NCBI GenBank assembly: GCA_032260385.1
Contig: JAVVEL010000005.1
Coordinates: 62,001-126,000 of the forward strand
DNA: 64,000 nt
Direction: 5' to 3'
From: UBA9300 sp032260385
GTDB lineage: Bacteria > Bacteroidota > Bacteroidia > Bacteroidales > VadinHA17
Each line of letters starts with the position of its first letter. Within the stretch, counting starts at the first letter, position 1. Below the pieces are notes generated by a model, which was not told the DNA's origin, ran no database searches, and saw only the letters and a program-made list of their open reading frames with translations. Positions 1 through 8,159 of the stretch are shown here, one piece after another. The translations under genes were made by a program, and so were the position numbers.

Positions 1-1
1 G

Positions 2-280
2 GAAATATACAAGGGAATATACTGGTACTCCTTCGACAGGGATAATCCCGTAAATATGATTGCCCTGCCTGTGGAAAGAGTCAGGGAAATACAACAAATG
101 AATAACAGAGGTAAAAAACCTGCCAGGCTGATTGAAAATGTGTATGATAATAATGAAGCCATGAGCTTCAGCGATGTTGTTGGGAATGACAGTCTGACCA
201 GGTTCGAGAATAAAAAAGACAAAAGGGCGCAAAAAAATAAAAGGGGAAAAAGGAAAAAGAAAAATGAAAAAAGAAGATAA
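2..280 (+). CDS. RicT/YaaT-like PSP1-domain protein, C-terminal fragment
   Basis: The reading frame is open from the first bases of the window, so only the last 92 residues or so are seen and the start lies upstream. The visible part contains IYKGIYWYSFD and MIALPVERVREI, which resemble the end of the PSP1 domain in Bacteroidota RicT/YaaT proteins, followed by a strongly basic Lys/Arg tail. RicT proteins carry Fe-S clusters in some bacteria and influence RNA processing and development; the role in Bacteroidota is poorly defined. The gene overlaps gldH by 17 bp, an arrangement I remember as common in this phylum. Identification rests on a short fragment and context, so it is moderate. Confidence 0.6.
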   Translation, partial: EIYKGIYWYSFDRDNPVNMIALPVERVREIQQMNNRGKKPARLIENVYDNNEAMSFSDVVGNDSLTRFENKKDKRAQKNKRGKRKKKNEKRR

Positions 281-746
281 GCCGGGCCTTTTATTAACAG
301 CTTTGCTGCTTGCATCCTCCATAGTGTTTTCATGTAACACGGGAAGTATTTACTCGGAAAGTGAGAAAATCCCGGACTATACCTGGGATGCAGGCAATAT
401 TATAACTTTCATGGCACCCGTAACCGATACATCCAATGCTTACGATGTAAACCTCCTGCTTCGGACCGCCAGCTCCTATCCCTACCGTAATCTTTTTCTG
501 TTCATTAAAACCACCTCCCCTGACGCTTACAGCATAAAAGACACTGTGGAATATTTCCTGGCCGATGAAAAAGGAGACTGGTATGGAACAGGGCTGGGTG
601 ACATAAATGAACTGTCAGTTCCTTTCAAAGCCAATGTGCTTTTCCCTGAAAAAGGAACATATGTATTCAGCATTCAGCATGGCATGAGGGAACAGAATCT
701 TGAGGGTGTTACTGACATAGGCTTGCAGATTATTAAAACAAAATAA
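264..746 (+). CDS. gldH: Gliding motility lipoprotein GldH
   Basis: A 160-residue lipoprotein. The N-terminus has Lys2-Lys3, a hydrophobic stretch and a lipobox ending SIVFSC with Cys24, so it should be anchored in the outer membrane or periplasm. The rest is a beta-rich domain typical of GldH in length and pattern, including a conserved-looking central NLFLFIKT strand. GldH was defined as a gliding motility lipoprotein in Flavobacterium and is found in many non-gliding T9SS-bearing Bacteroidota, so it does not prove gliding here. Its start overlaps the upstream RicT-like gene by 17 bp and trmB follows after 16 bp, suggesting one transcript. Confidence 0.8.
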   Translation: MKKEDKPGLLLTALLLASSIVFSCNTGSIYSESEKIPDYTWDAGNIITFMAPVTDTSNAYDVNLLLRTASSYPYRNLFLFIKTTSPDAYSIKDTVEYFLADEKGDWYGTGLGDINELSVPFKANVLFPEKGTYVFSIQHGMREQNLEGVTDIGLQIIKTK

Positions 747-762
747 CAAAAACCGGAGAGCC

Positions 763-1473
763 TTGGGGAAGAATAAATTAAGGAAATGGGCCGACATGGA
801 AGAATATCCAAATGTTTTGCAGCCACGTTTCGAAGATGTTTTCAGGAAAGACCACGCGCTTAAAGGGAAATGGAAAACTGATTTTTTTCCTAATAACAAG
901 CCTCTCGTTCTTGAACTTGGCTGCGGCAGGGGAGAATATACCCTTGGCCTGGCCAGGCATTTCTCCGCTAAGAACTTCCTGGGAATTGACATAAAGGGTG
1001 CAAGAATGTGGAAGGGTGCCGGTACTGCAATAAAGGAAGCTATCACCAACGTCGGTTTCCTGAGAACAAGGATTGAACTGATAGAATCATTCTTCGGCAG
1101 TGGTGAAGTGGATGAGATATGGATAACCTTCCCTGATCCCCAGCTGAAAAAAAGAAGGAATAAAAAAAGGCTTACCGGCCCGCGTTTTCTTAATCATTAT
1201 CGCTCCTTCCTGAAAAACGGCGGGCTCATACACCTTAAAACCGACAGCCGGGAATTATATGACTATACCCTCCGGCTTATAAGGGAGAATAAGATGGAAA
1301 TAATCAAAAATACAGATGACCTGTATGCCGAAAAAAATATTACCGAGCTGCTCCGGATACGTACCCATTACGAAGAGATGTTCCTGGATGAGGGAAGGAA
1401 AATATGCTATATCTGCTTCAGTCCCGACCTTTCAAGGCCCGTTAACGAACTTAAATCAGAAGATGACCGGTAG
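763..1473 (+). CDS. trmB: tRNA (guanine-N7-)-methyltransferase TrmB
   Basis: A 236-residue class I methyltransferase that makes m7G46 in tRNA variable loops using S-adenosylmethionine. Visible motifs are the SAM-binding ELGCGRG at 51-57, the catalytic/tRNA loop FPDPQLKKRR at 123-132, and RTHYE near 200-204 matching the family's TxYE motif. The start is TTG at 763: the resulting N-terminus MGKNKLRKWADM matches the usual Bacteroidota TrmB start (MGKNKL-K-ADM), whereas the next ATG would remove it. The next gene starts inside the last codons of trmB, an 11-bp overlap. Confidence 0.93.
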   Translation: MGKNKLRKWADMEEYPNVLQPRFEDVFRKDHALKGKWKTDFFPNNKPLVLELGCGRGEYTLGLARHFSAKNFLGIDIKGARMWKGAGTAIKEAITNVGFLRTRIELIESFFGSGEVDEIWITFPDPQLKKRRNKKRLTGPRFLNHYRSFLKNGGLIHLKTDSRELYDYTLRLIRENKMEIIKNTDDLYAEKNITELLRIRTHYEEMFLDEGRKICYICFSPDLSRPVNELKSEDDR

Positions 1474-1795
1474 TTCCTTCTTTCAGAAAGTATATGAAAT
1501 AACCGCAAAAATCCCTTACGGAAGGGTTACTTCGTACGGAGCAATAGCAAAATATATTGCTACATCAGGATCAGCAAGAATGGTGGGATGGGCACTTAAT
1601 AACTGTCATACAATGGAAACATATATACCGGCACACCGGGTGGTTAACAGAAACGGACTGCTTACCGGCAAACACCATTTCGGTAATTCATCCACCATGC
1701 AACAGCTCCTTGAGAATGAGGGTGCAATAATCGAAAATGACAGGATAGTCAATTTTAAGGAGAAATTCTGGGACCCCTTAACTGAACTGGATTAG
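1463..1795 (+). CDS. Alkyltransferase-like (ATL) DNA-binding protein, MGMT family
   Basis: A 110-residue single-domain protein with the DNA-binding fold of O6-alkylguanine transferases: KIPYGRVTSYG near 17-26, the SARMVG segment with the likely Arg finger at 39, and PAHRV at 56-60. The reactive Cys of MGMT (PCHRV) is Ala57 here, so it cannot accept alkyl groups. Proteins of this type (ATLs) bind O6-alkylguanine and flag it for nucleotide excision repair. The start at 1463 is chosen because the longer open frame upstream lies wholly within trmB and encodes no family residues. It is probably translated by coupling to trmB. Confidence 0.88.
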   Translation: MTGSSFFQKVYEITAKIPYGRVTSYGAIAKYIATSGSARMVGWALNNCHTMETYIPAHRVVNRNGLLTGKHHFGNSSTMQQLLENEGAIIENDRIVNFKEKFWDPLTELD

Positions 1796-1825
1796 TCCTT
1801 TGAGCTTAGAAAAAAAATCCTTAAA

Positions 1826-1859
1826 CTTGTTTGCTTAATTTAAATTAAATAAAAACAAG
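1826..1859. promoter_or_regulatory. Nested inverted repeat upstream of mrp
   Basis: A 14-bp perfect palindrome, TTAATTTAAATTAA (1835-1848), sits inside a second inverted repeat, CTTGTTT (1826-1832) and AAACAAG (1853-1859). The element lies 18 bp before the mrp start, so it could be an operator or part of the promoter. No T-run follows, so it is not a typical terminator. AT-rich palindromes arise easily by chance. Confidence 0.35.
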
Positions 1860-1876
1860 CGTTAAATTTTAATAAA

Positions 1877-2977
1877 ATGTATACAGATGAGCAGATAAGA
1901 GAAGTACTTAAAAACGTAAAATATCCGGGTAAAGGAGACATTGTCAGCCTTGGGATGGTCGAGAAGGCAGAACATACTGCCGATGGTATTGTTATTGTAC
2001 TCAGGACGGACAAGCAGAAGGATCCCGTTGCATCGTCACTTAAACATGCCTGCGTAAAAGCCCTCAAAGACGTTTTCGGACCCGACACTGCAGTTTCATC
2101 AGTTGAAATAATAAGCCCTGAGCCCGAAGTAAAAACCAAAAGATTTGATTCGAAGTTTATCCCGGGGGTTAAGAATATAATAGCCATAGCATCAGGCAAG
2201 GGCGGCGTGGGCAAATCAACCATAGCCGTCAATACTGCCGTTGCCCTGGCACGGCAGGGTTATGCAACAGGTATGCTCGATGCCGATATCTTCGGTCCCT
2301 CGGCTCCTAAAATGTACGCTACCGAAAATGAAAGACCTGGTATCAGGAAGGACGGTGAAAAAGATGTGGTGGTGCCAATTACAAAATATGGCGTTCAAAT
2401 ATTGTCAGTGGGTTATTTTGTGTCACAGGATGACGCTGTGGTATGGCGCGGTCCCATGGCATCAAATTTCCTGAAACAGATGCTGGAGCAGGGCGACTGG
2501 GGCGAACTCGACTACCTGATTGTTGACCTCCCCCCGGGAACAAGCGATATACACCTGACCCTTGTCCAGGAAGTGGGTGTTACGGGAGCTGTCATAATAT
2601 CCACCCCACAAAAAGTGGCACTGGCCGACGCCATAAAGGGAATATCCATGTTCCGCAATGAAAAGGTTGATGTCCCCATCCTGGGCCTTGTTGAGAACAT
2701 GGCATGGTTCACTCCCGCTGAACTGCCTGATAATAAGTATTATATCTTTGGGAAAGAGGGCTGTAAAAAGCTTGCTGAAGATATGAACATACCCTTGCTT
2801 GGACAGATACCACTTATCCGGAGTATCTGCGAAAGTGGCGACAGTGGCCTGCCCGTGGCACTCCGGGATGATGCCAGCGGAAAAGCTTTTGAAAGCCTTG
2901 CAATGGAACTGGTGGCCGCAACGGAAGAAAGAAATAAAAGACAGGGTCCCACTCAAAAAGTGCATATTAATCATTAA
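1877..2977 (+). CDS. mrp: Mrp/ApbC-type Fe-S cluster carrier ATPase
   Basis: A 366-residue protein with an N-terminal MIP18/DUF59 domain (about 1-85) followed by a ParA/MinD-type P-loop ATPase. The deviant Walker A GKGGVGKST is at 107-115, and a Walker B-like LIVDLPPGTSD is present. Mrp proteins load Fe-S clusters onto target proteins in the cytoplasm. Typical Mrp/Nbp35 proteins carry a CxxC near the C-terminus that binds the bridging cluster; the matching region here reads MAWFTPAELPDNKYYIFG with no CxxC. I recall this form from other Bacteroidota. The next gene encodes a NifU-type scaffold 6 bp downstream, supporting a joint role in Fe-S delivery. Confidence 0.9.
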   Translation: MYTDEQIREVLKNVKYPGKGDIVSLGMVEKAEHTADGIVIVLRTDKQKDPVASSLKHACVKALKDVFGPDTAVSSVEIISPEPEVKTKRFDSKFIPGVKNIIAIASGKGGVGKSTIAVNTAVALARQGYATGMLDADIFGPSAPKMYATENERPGIRKDGEKDVVVPITKYGVQILSVGYFVSQDDAVVWRGPMASNFLKQMLEQGDWGELDYLIVDLPPGTSDIHLTLVQEVGVTGAVIISTPQKVALADAIKGISMFRNEKVDVPILGLVENMAWFTPAELPDNKYYIFGKEGCKKLAEDMNIPLLGQIPLIRSICESGDSGLPVALRDDASGKAFESLAMELVAATEERNKRQGPTQKVHINH

Positions 2978-2983
2978 ATAAAT

Positions 2984-3229
2984 ATGGAAGAAAGCAAATT
3001 AAACAGCCTGCAGGCGAGGGTAAAGGAAACTCTCGAAAAATTCAGGCCTTACCTCCAGGCTGACGGAGGCGATATCGAGTTTGTGGAAATTACAGACGAC
3101 CTGATGGTCAGGGTAAGACTTACAGGAGCATGCGAGGGCTGTCCCTTCCGCACACAGACCCTGAAAGGCGGCGTAGAGCAGGCTCTTATGAAAGAAGTGC
3201 CCGAGATTGCCGGGGTGCTTGCCGTATAA
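2984..3229 (+). CDS. NifU C-terminal-domain (Nfu) Fe-S scaffold
   Basis: An 81-residue protein that is essentially one Nfu domain. It has the RPYLQADGGDIEFV start of the domain and the CEGCPF motif with Cys50 and Cys53, the residues that hold a [4Fe-4S] cluster at a dimer interface. It probably passes clusters to apoproteins together with the Mrp ATPase encoded 6 bp upstream. The length and domain content are normal for the single-domain Nfu proteins of Bacteroidota. Confidence 0.92.
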   Translation: MEESKLNSLQARVKETLEKFRPYLQADGGDIEFVEITDDLMVRVRLTGACEGCPFRTQTLKGGVEQALMKEVPEIAGVLAV

Positions 3230-3306
3230 GCCTGTAATTTTTCAAAATCAAAGCTGTTAATATACTATTTAACAATTTTGACAGTTAATACAATAAAGTA
3301 ATTGAT

Positions 3307-5949
3307 TTGGGAAAATATCTTAAGTCAAATAAGGTTCTTATTATGCTGGCTATCGGCCTGATGGGGGCCTCATGCTCCGTTGAAAAAAACACCAGCCTCA
3401 GCCGCTTTTACCATAACCTCACATCAAATTACAATATCTATTTCAATGCCTCTGAATCATACCGTGCGGGCATGGACAGGATTAAAGAAGCCTATAAAGA
3501 TGACTATTTAACGCTTCTGCCCGTTTTCGAGTACAGTGATGATAATGCTGCAATGAGGGCCACCGGGGACATGGAGAGGGTCATACAAAAAGTATCAAAA
3601 CTGGTAAGCCTCCATTCGATGACGGCAAAACCCGAAATGGATACAAATGAATCATTGAGTGACAGAGAAAAGGAATTTTACGACCGCAAGGAATATAATG
3701 AATGGGTCGATGACAGCTACCTGCTGATGGGTAAAGCCTACCTTATGAAAAATGACCTTAACAATGCCAGGATTACCTTTCTGCATAATATACGTGAAAC
3801 TCACGACGATGAGATGAGGGCAAGGTCAAATATATGGCTGGCAAGAACCTATAATGAAATGGGAAATTATGCCGAGGCAGGCAGGTTGCTTACAGACATG
3901 AGGCCGCAGGCACTGGACAAGGAAATCAGGGCAGATTATTATCTCAGCCTTGCCGATATGTACATAAGGCAGAACAGGTATGAGAGTGCCATTGAACCAC
4001 TGTCTGCCGCCCTTGAGAACCTGTCGGGCAAAAAAGAAAAAAACCGGCCGGCCTATATACTGGCCAGGCTTTACGAGGAAACGGGAAACACAGAACAGGC
4101 TACAAAGTATTATAAAGAAGTGCTCAGGCTCAACCCCCCCTATGATATGGAGTTTAATGCAAAGATAAGCCAGGCGGGTGTCTTCGATGTCGAAGCAGGT
4201 AATATAAATGATATCAGGAAAGAGCTGAACAAGCTTTTGCGCGATGCAAAAAACAATGAATACCGCGACCAGATTTACTTTGCCCACGGTAACCTTTCAA
4301 TGCGTGAAGGCAATACAGAGGAAGCAATTGAGTATTACAAGAAGTCAGCAGCTGCCAGCACCTCCAATAACAACCAGAAGGGGAGGTCATACCTGATGCT
4401 CGCCCGGCATTACTTCGAACAGCCTGACTACCGTATCTCACAGATGTACTACGACAGTGCCGTTACCTTTCTTGACAGGGACTATCCGGGTTATGACGAC
4501 TATTATACTGTGTCTCTGAACCTGAATGAGCTTACCGGCTATCTCGACATAATAAGTACCCAGGACAGCCTGCAATACGTTGCTTCACTGAGTAGCAGCG
4601 AAATCGACAATATAATAAACGGTATAATAAGAAAAATAGAAGAAGAAGAAAGGCAGGCCAGCAGGGCCACGGATGACAGGTACAATATGGGAGAGTTCTA
4701 TGAAAGCCAGCGTAGATTCAGGGAAAGGATTGATGTCGGCGGTCAGTGGTATTTTTATAACCAGTCGGCTCTTACTTTCGGGCGCACAGAGTTCCGCAGC
4801 AGGTGGGGCGACAGGGAACTGGAAGATAACTGGAGGCGGCGTAACAAAGCAACTACCGGGGCCATAAGCGGTTCAATGGATGGCAGCCAGGAAGAGGCAG
4901 CAGGAAATATCAGCCCTGAAACAGATATCAAATCCAAAGAATATTACTTCAGGAACCTGCCGCTGAGCGATTCACTCATCGCTGTGTCAGATACAATGAT
5001 TGCCGATGCACTCTATAATTCAGCCCGCGTCTATTATGAGAAATTCAATGACAACGAAAAGGCAAACGAGGCATACCATAGTTTTATGAACAGATTCCCC
5101 GGTAATTACAGGATCCCCGAGACGCTCTATAAGCTCCACAGGATAAATGAAAAAAGTGATAGCCGGCTGGCCGGCACCTATAAACAGCAGCTTATCGACA
5201 AATACCCCGAAAGTGAATACGCCATGATATTGTCTGATCCCGCCTACCTGGAATCAAGAATAAAAGAGGAACAAAGGGCTGAAGAAATATACAATGAAGC
5301 ATTCAGGGAATGGGAAAACGGCAATAGGGAAAGAGTGGTTGACATATGCAGCAGGGCTGTGGGTGAATTTACTGATTCAGACCTGCTGCCAAAATTCATG
5401 CTCCTGAAAGCCTATGCCATGGCTCCCTCGGTGAGCGAAAAAATCCTGAGGGATGAGCTGCGCGCAATAAGTGTACAATACCCGGGAACAGAAGAAGCAG
5501 GCAGGGCATCAGAGCTGATAGCCTATCTTGACAGCAAGGTGCCGGAACTGAAGACTGAGGAGGAAAGAGAGATCGCTGTCCGCCTTTATGATACCCTGAG
5601 CACACCACCCTTCAGGTTTATTATGATACTGAAAGATGAAACCCTCGATATGAACAGGATGACCTTTGATGTCATTAATTACAATATTGATAACTATACC
5701 AATGAGAATTATAATACCCGCGGCGAGCTTGTGGCCAATGAATACATAATGATAGCAATAGGCCCCTTTGAAGATATCAGGCCCGCAATGGATTATTATA
5801 ATAAATTCAACCCGCAGGATATACTCCGGACCACTGGGCAGGATGAAATTCTTACCTTTGTCATAAGTTCATCCAACTACGACAGCTTCCTTGGCGACAG
5901 GGATCCCGACAGATATTATCTCTTTTTCAGGGAAAATTACCTCAAGTAA
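3307..5949 (+). CDS. porW: T9SS lipoprotein PorW/SprE, TPR protein
   Basis: An 880-residue lipoprotein. With the TTG start at 3307 the N-terminus is basic (MGKYLKSNK), then hydrophobic, ending in a GASC lipobox with Cys23; the later ATG at 3343 would remove the charged region. Just after the lipobox comes SRFYHNLTSNYNIYFN and then VSKLVSLHSMTAKPE, which match the start of PorW/SprE. Tetratricopeptide-like helices fill roughly 130-360 and recur around 560-720, and a separate domain forms the C-terminus. PorW/SprE is required for type IX secretion and, in gliders, for motility. It sits 17 bp before porX, joining a structural and a regulatory T9SS gene. Confidence 0.85.
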   Translation: MGKYLKSNKVLIMLAIGLMGASCSVEKNTSLSRFYHNLTSNYNIYFNASESYRAGMDRIKEAYKDDYLTLLPVFEYSDDNAAMRATGDMERVIQKVSKLVSLHSMTAKPEMDTNESLSDREKEFYDRKEYNEWVDDSYLLMGKAYLMKNDLNNARITFLHNIRETHDDEMRARSNIWLARTYNEMGNYAEAGRLLTDMRPQALDKEIRADYYLSLADMYIRQNRYESAIEPLSAALENLSGKKEKNRPAYILARLYEETGNTEQATKYYKEVLRLNPPYDMEFNAKISQAGVFDVEAGNINDIRKELNKLLRDAKNNEYRDQIYFAHGNLSMREGNTEEAIEYYKKSAAASTSNNNQKGRSYLMLARHYFEQPDYRISQMYYDSAVTFLDRDYPGYDDYYTVSLNLNELTGYLDIISTQDSLQYVASLSSSEIDNIINGIIRKIEEEERQASRATDDRYNMGEFYESQRRFRERIDVGGQWYFYNQSALTFGRTEFRSRWGDRELEDNWRRRNKATTGAISGSMDGSQEEAAGNISPETDIKSKEYYFRNLPLSDSLIAVSDTMIADALYNSARVYYEKFNDNEKANEAYHSFMNRFPGNYRIPETLYKLHRINEKSDSRLAGTYKQQLIDKYPESEYAMILSDPAYLESRIKEEQRAEEIYNEAFREWENGNRERVVDICSRAVGEFTDSDLLPKFMLLKAYAMAPSVSEKILRDELRAISVQYPGTEEAGRASELIAYLDSKVPELKTEEEREIAVRLYDTLSTPPFRFIMILKDETLDMNRMTFDVINYNIDNYTNENYNTRGELVANEYIMIAIGPFEDIRPAMDYYNKFNPQDILRTTGQDEILTFVISSSNYDSFLGDRDPDRYYLFFRENYLK

Positions 5950-5951
5950 GC

Positions 5952-5959
5952 TACCTTTG
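5952..5959 (+). promoter_or_regulatory. Possible -7 promoter box for porX
   Basis: TACCTTTG fits the Bacteroidota TAnnTTTG box and lies 7 bases before the porX ATG, in the 17-bp gap after porW. If used, the transcript would have almost no leader. No clear TTG -33 box is seen at the right distance, so this is tentative. Confidence 0.4.
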
Positions 5960-5966
5960 CAGAAGT

Positions 5967-7517
5967 ATGAGAAAAATACGCATCCTCTGGACCGATGATG
6001 AGATTGAAATCTTGCAGCCTCATATCATTTTCCTGACTGAGAAAGGTTACGAGGTAGAAACATGTACAAACGGCAACGATACCCTTGACCTGGTTCGTGC
6101 CAGTAATTATGATATTATCTTTCTCGATGAAAATATGCCGGGCATGAGCGGCATTGACACCCTTAAGCAGGTAAAGCAGATAAGACCGGCCGTACCCGTT
6201 GTCATGATAACCAAAAGTGAGGAGGAAAATATCATGGACGACGCAATAGGTGCACATATAGCCGATTACCTGATAAAACCGGTGAAGCCAAACCAGATAC
6301 TCCTTTGCCTGAAAAAAAATACCGACAGCCGGAGAATAGTAACGGAGAAGACAACAAGTGATTACCGGAGTGATTTCAACAGGATAGGACAGCTGATAGG
6401 TGAAGCCAAGACACCGGAGAAATGGACAGATATTTACAAAAAGCTTGTCTACTGGGATATACAGCTCGACAAAAATACTGATGCCAGCCTCAGAGATATC
6501 TTCCTGATGCAGGAACAGGAAGCAAACAATGCCTTTTCCCGTTTTGTCTCGTCCAACTATTTATCATGGCTGGGCCACGGAATTGACAAACCCCTAATGA
6601 GCCCAGCCCTGATGAGAGAAAAGGTCTTTCCCCATCTCGATGAAACGAACAGGCTGTTTTTCATAGTAATTGATAACCTCCGCTATGATCACTGGAAAAT
6701 AATAGCCGAAGAGCTGACACCGATGTACAGGATCACCGGTGAATCAATTTACTACAGTATACTGCCCACTGCAACACAGTATTCAAGAAATGCGGTATTC
6801 AGCGGCCTGATGCCTGCTGAAATACAGAAGCGTTACCCGGAATTGTGGGTATATGACGATGAAGATGAGGGAAAGAACCAGAACGAGGGAGAGCTGCTAC
6901 AAAAGCAACTTGCCAGACTCTCGCTTGATATAAAATGTAAATACCACAAGATAAGCAGCAATGCTGCAGGGAAGAAGATAAACGAAAACCTTTCAGATCT
7001 TTTTGTAAACGATCTTAATGTGCTGGTATTTAATTTTGTTGACCTTATTTCCCATGCACGAACCGAAATAGAACTGATAAGGGATCTTGCCGGTGACGAG
7101 CCCGCCTACAGGTCGCTTACCCATTCCTGGTTTAGGCATTCACCCCTCTTTGACCTGCTTAAATATCTCAGCACTGAAAAAGTGAAGGTGATAATAAGTA
7201 CAGACCACGGAACTGTTAAGGTAAACAATCCCGTCAAAGTGACAGGCGACAGGAACACCTCGGCAAACCTCAGGTATAAGCTGGGAAGGAACCTCGATTA
7301 CCGCCCCTCGGAAGTTTTTGAATTAAGCGACCCCAACAGGGCAGGCCTGCCAAAATCAAACATTTCATCAAGGTATATTTTTGCCCGTAATTATGACTTC
7401 CTCGTTTATCCCAATAATTATAACCATTTCGTAAAATATTTCAGGAACACCTTCCAGCACGGGGGTATCTCAATGCAGGAAATGCTTATACCCGTGGCAA
7501 GCCTGGAACCAAAATAG
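5967..7517 (+). CDS. porX: T9SS response regulator PorX (receiver plus PglZ domain)
   Basis: A 516-residue protein. Residues 1-120 form a CheY-like receiver with acidic Asp10/Asp11, phospho-acceptor Asp54 in FLDENMPG, Thr82 and Lys104. After a helical linker the remainder is a PglZ/alkaline-phosphatase-fold domain, with the metal-site segments IVIDNLRYDHW, the TATQYSRNAVFSGLMP segment and STDHGTVKVNNP. This receiver-PglZ layout defines PorX, which works with the kinase PorY and ECF sigma factors to control T9SS genes; the PglZ domain is reported to be a zinc phosphodiesterase acting on nucleotides. No porY gene is in the window. It is not a BREX PglZ: the receiver and neighbours argue against that. 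Confidence 0.9.
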   Translation: MRKIRILWTDDEIEILQPHIIFLTEKGYEVETCTNGNDTLDLVRASNYDIIFLDENMPGMSGIDTLKQVKQIRPAVPVVMITKSEEENIMDDAIGAHIADYLIKPVKPNQILLCLKKNTDSRRIVTEKTTSDYRSDFNRIGQLIGEAKTPEKWTDIYKKLVYWDIQLDKNTDASLRDIFLMQEQEANNAFSRFVSSNYLSWLGHGIDKPLMSPALMREKVFPHLDETNRLFFIVIDNLRYDHWKIIAEELTPMYRITGESIYYSILPTATQYSRNAVFSGLMPAEIQKRYPELWVYDDEDEGKNQNEGELLQKQLARLSLDIKCKYHKISSNAAGKKINENLSDLFVNDLNVLVFNFVDLISHARTEIELIRDLAGDEPAYRSLTHSWFRHSPLFDLLKYLSTEKVKVIISTDHGTVKVNNPVKVTGDRNTSANLRYKLGRNLDYRPSEVFELSDPNRAGLPKSNISSRYIFARNYDFLVYPNNYNHFVKYFRNTFQHGGISMQEMLIPVASLEPK

Positions 7518-7604
7518 TATTTTAAGGAGGTTTAAGAGTTTAAGTGATGTATCTTTTGAGGAATAAACTTTTAAATAACTTAAACTGAGTGATGTAGAAA
7601 AATT

Positions 7605-7612
7605 TATATTTG
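7605..7612 (+). promoter_or_regulatory. Possible -7 promoter box for tsaE
   Basis: TATATTTG matches TAnnTTTG and lies 35 bases before the tsaE ATG in a 130-bp gap after porX. No good -33 TTG is present at 19-21 bp. Confidence 0.4.
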
Positions 7613-7647
7613 CAGGACGAATATGAAAAATAAGTAGCTACCAGTAT

Positions 7648-8070
7648 ATGCAGATAATTATCGAAAATGCCGGCATGCTCGACCGGGCCGCAGAGGAATT
7701 TATTAAACACACCCGGGGCTATAATATTTTTGCTTTTTATGGCTCGATGGGAGCCGGTAAAACAAGCCTGATAAAAGCCATCTGTAAAAAGATGGGCATC
7801 ACAGATACTGCCACCAGCCCCAGCTTCACCCTGGTGAATGAATATGCAAGCCTCAGTAATGAAATAATATACCATTTCGACTTTTTCAGAATAAAAACAC
7901 AGGAAGAAGTTTTTGATTTTGGTTTTGAAGAATACCTGGATTCGGGTGCAATATTATTTATGGAATGGCCTGAAAAAGTAGAAAACCTCCTGCCTGATGA
8001 AACTTTAAAGGTATATATAAGAGTTAATCCTGACGAAAGCCGAACGGTTGAAATACCCTCCTTAACTTAA
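7648..8070 (+). CDS. tsaE: tRNA t6A biosynthesis ATPase TsaE
   Basis: A 140-residue ATPase of the TsaE/YjeE family, which powers the TsaB-TsaD complex that makes threonylcarbamoyladenosine at position 37 of ANN-decoding tRNAs. The Walker A GSMGAGKTS is at 32-40, the conserved SPSFTLVNEY at 57-66 and MEWPEK near 105-110. The length is typical. It lies between porX and the alanine dehydrogenase gene, an order I associate with Bacteroidota genomes. Confidence 0.93.
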   Translation: MQIIIENAGMLDRAAEEFIKHTRGYNIFAFYGSMGAGKTSLIKAICKKMGITDTATSPSFTLVNEYASLSNEIIYHFDFFRIKTQEEVFDFGFEEYLDSGAILFMEWPEKVENLLPDETLKVYIRVNPDESRTVEIPSLT

Positions 8071-8104
8071 GCCTTCCCGGGGTATCTGCAGCATCAATAT
8101 TCTG

Positions 8105-8135
8105 TTGCTCCGGATCAATTATTTTTTTACCTTTG
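8105..8135 (+). promoter_or_regulatory. Two-box promoter for alanine dehydrogenase
   Basis: TTG at 8105-8107 and TACCTTTG at 8128-8135 are separated by 20 bp, matching the Bacteroidota TTG-N19-21-TAnnTTTG promoter. It lies 24 bases before the ATG at 8160. It also shows that an in-frame TTG at 8133 is part of the promoter, not the start. Confidence 0.7.
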
Positions 8136-8159
8136 GTTTCATCAATTAAAGCCCGGCAT

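Noticed and set aside
5967..7517. PglZ domain as a sign of a BREX or Pgl phage-defence system
   Set aside because: The PglZ domain is fused to a CheY-like receiver and sits beside porW and tsaE, which is PorX; no brx or pgl partners are present.
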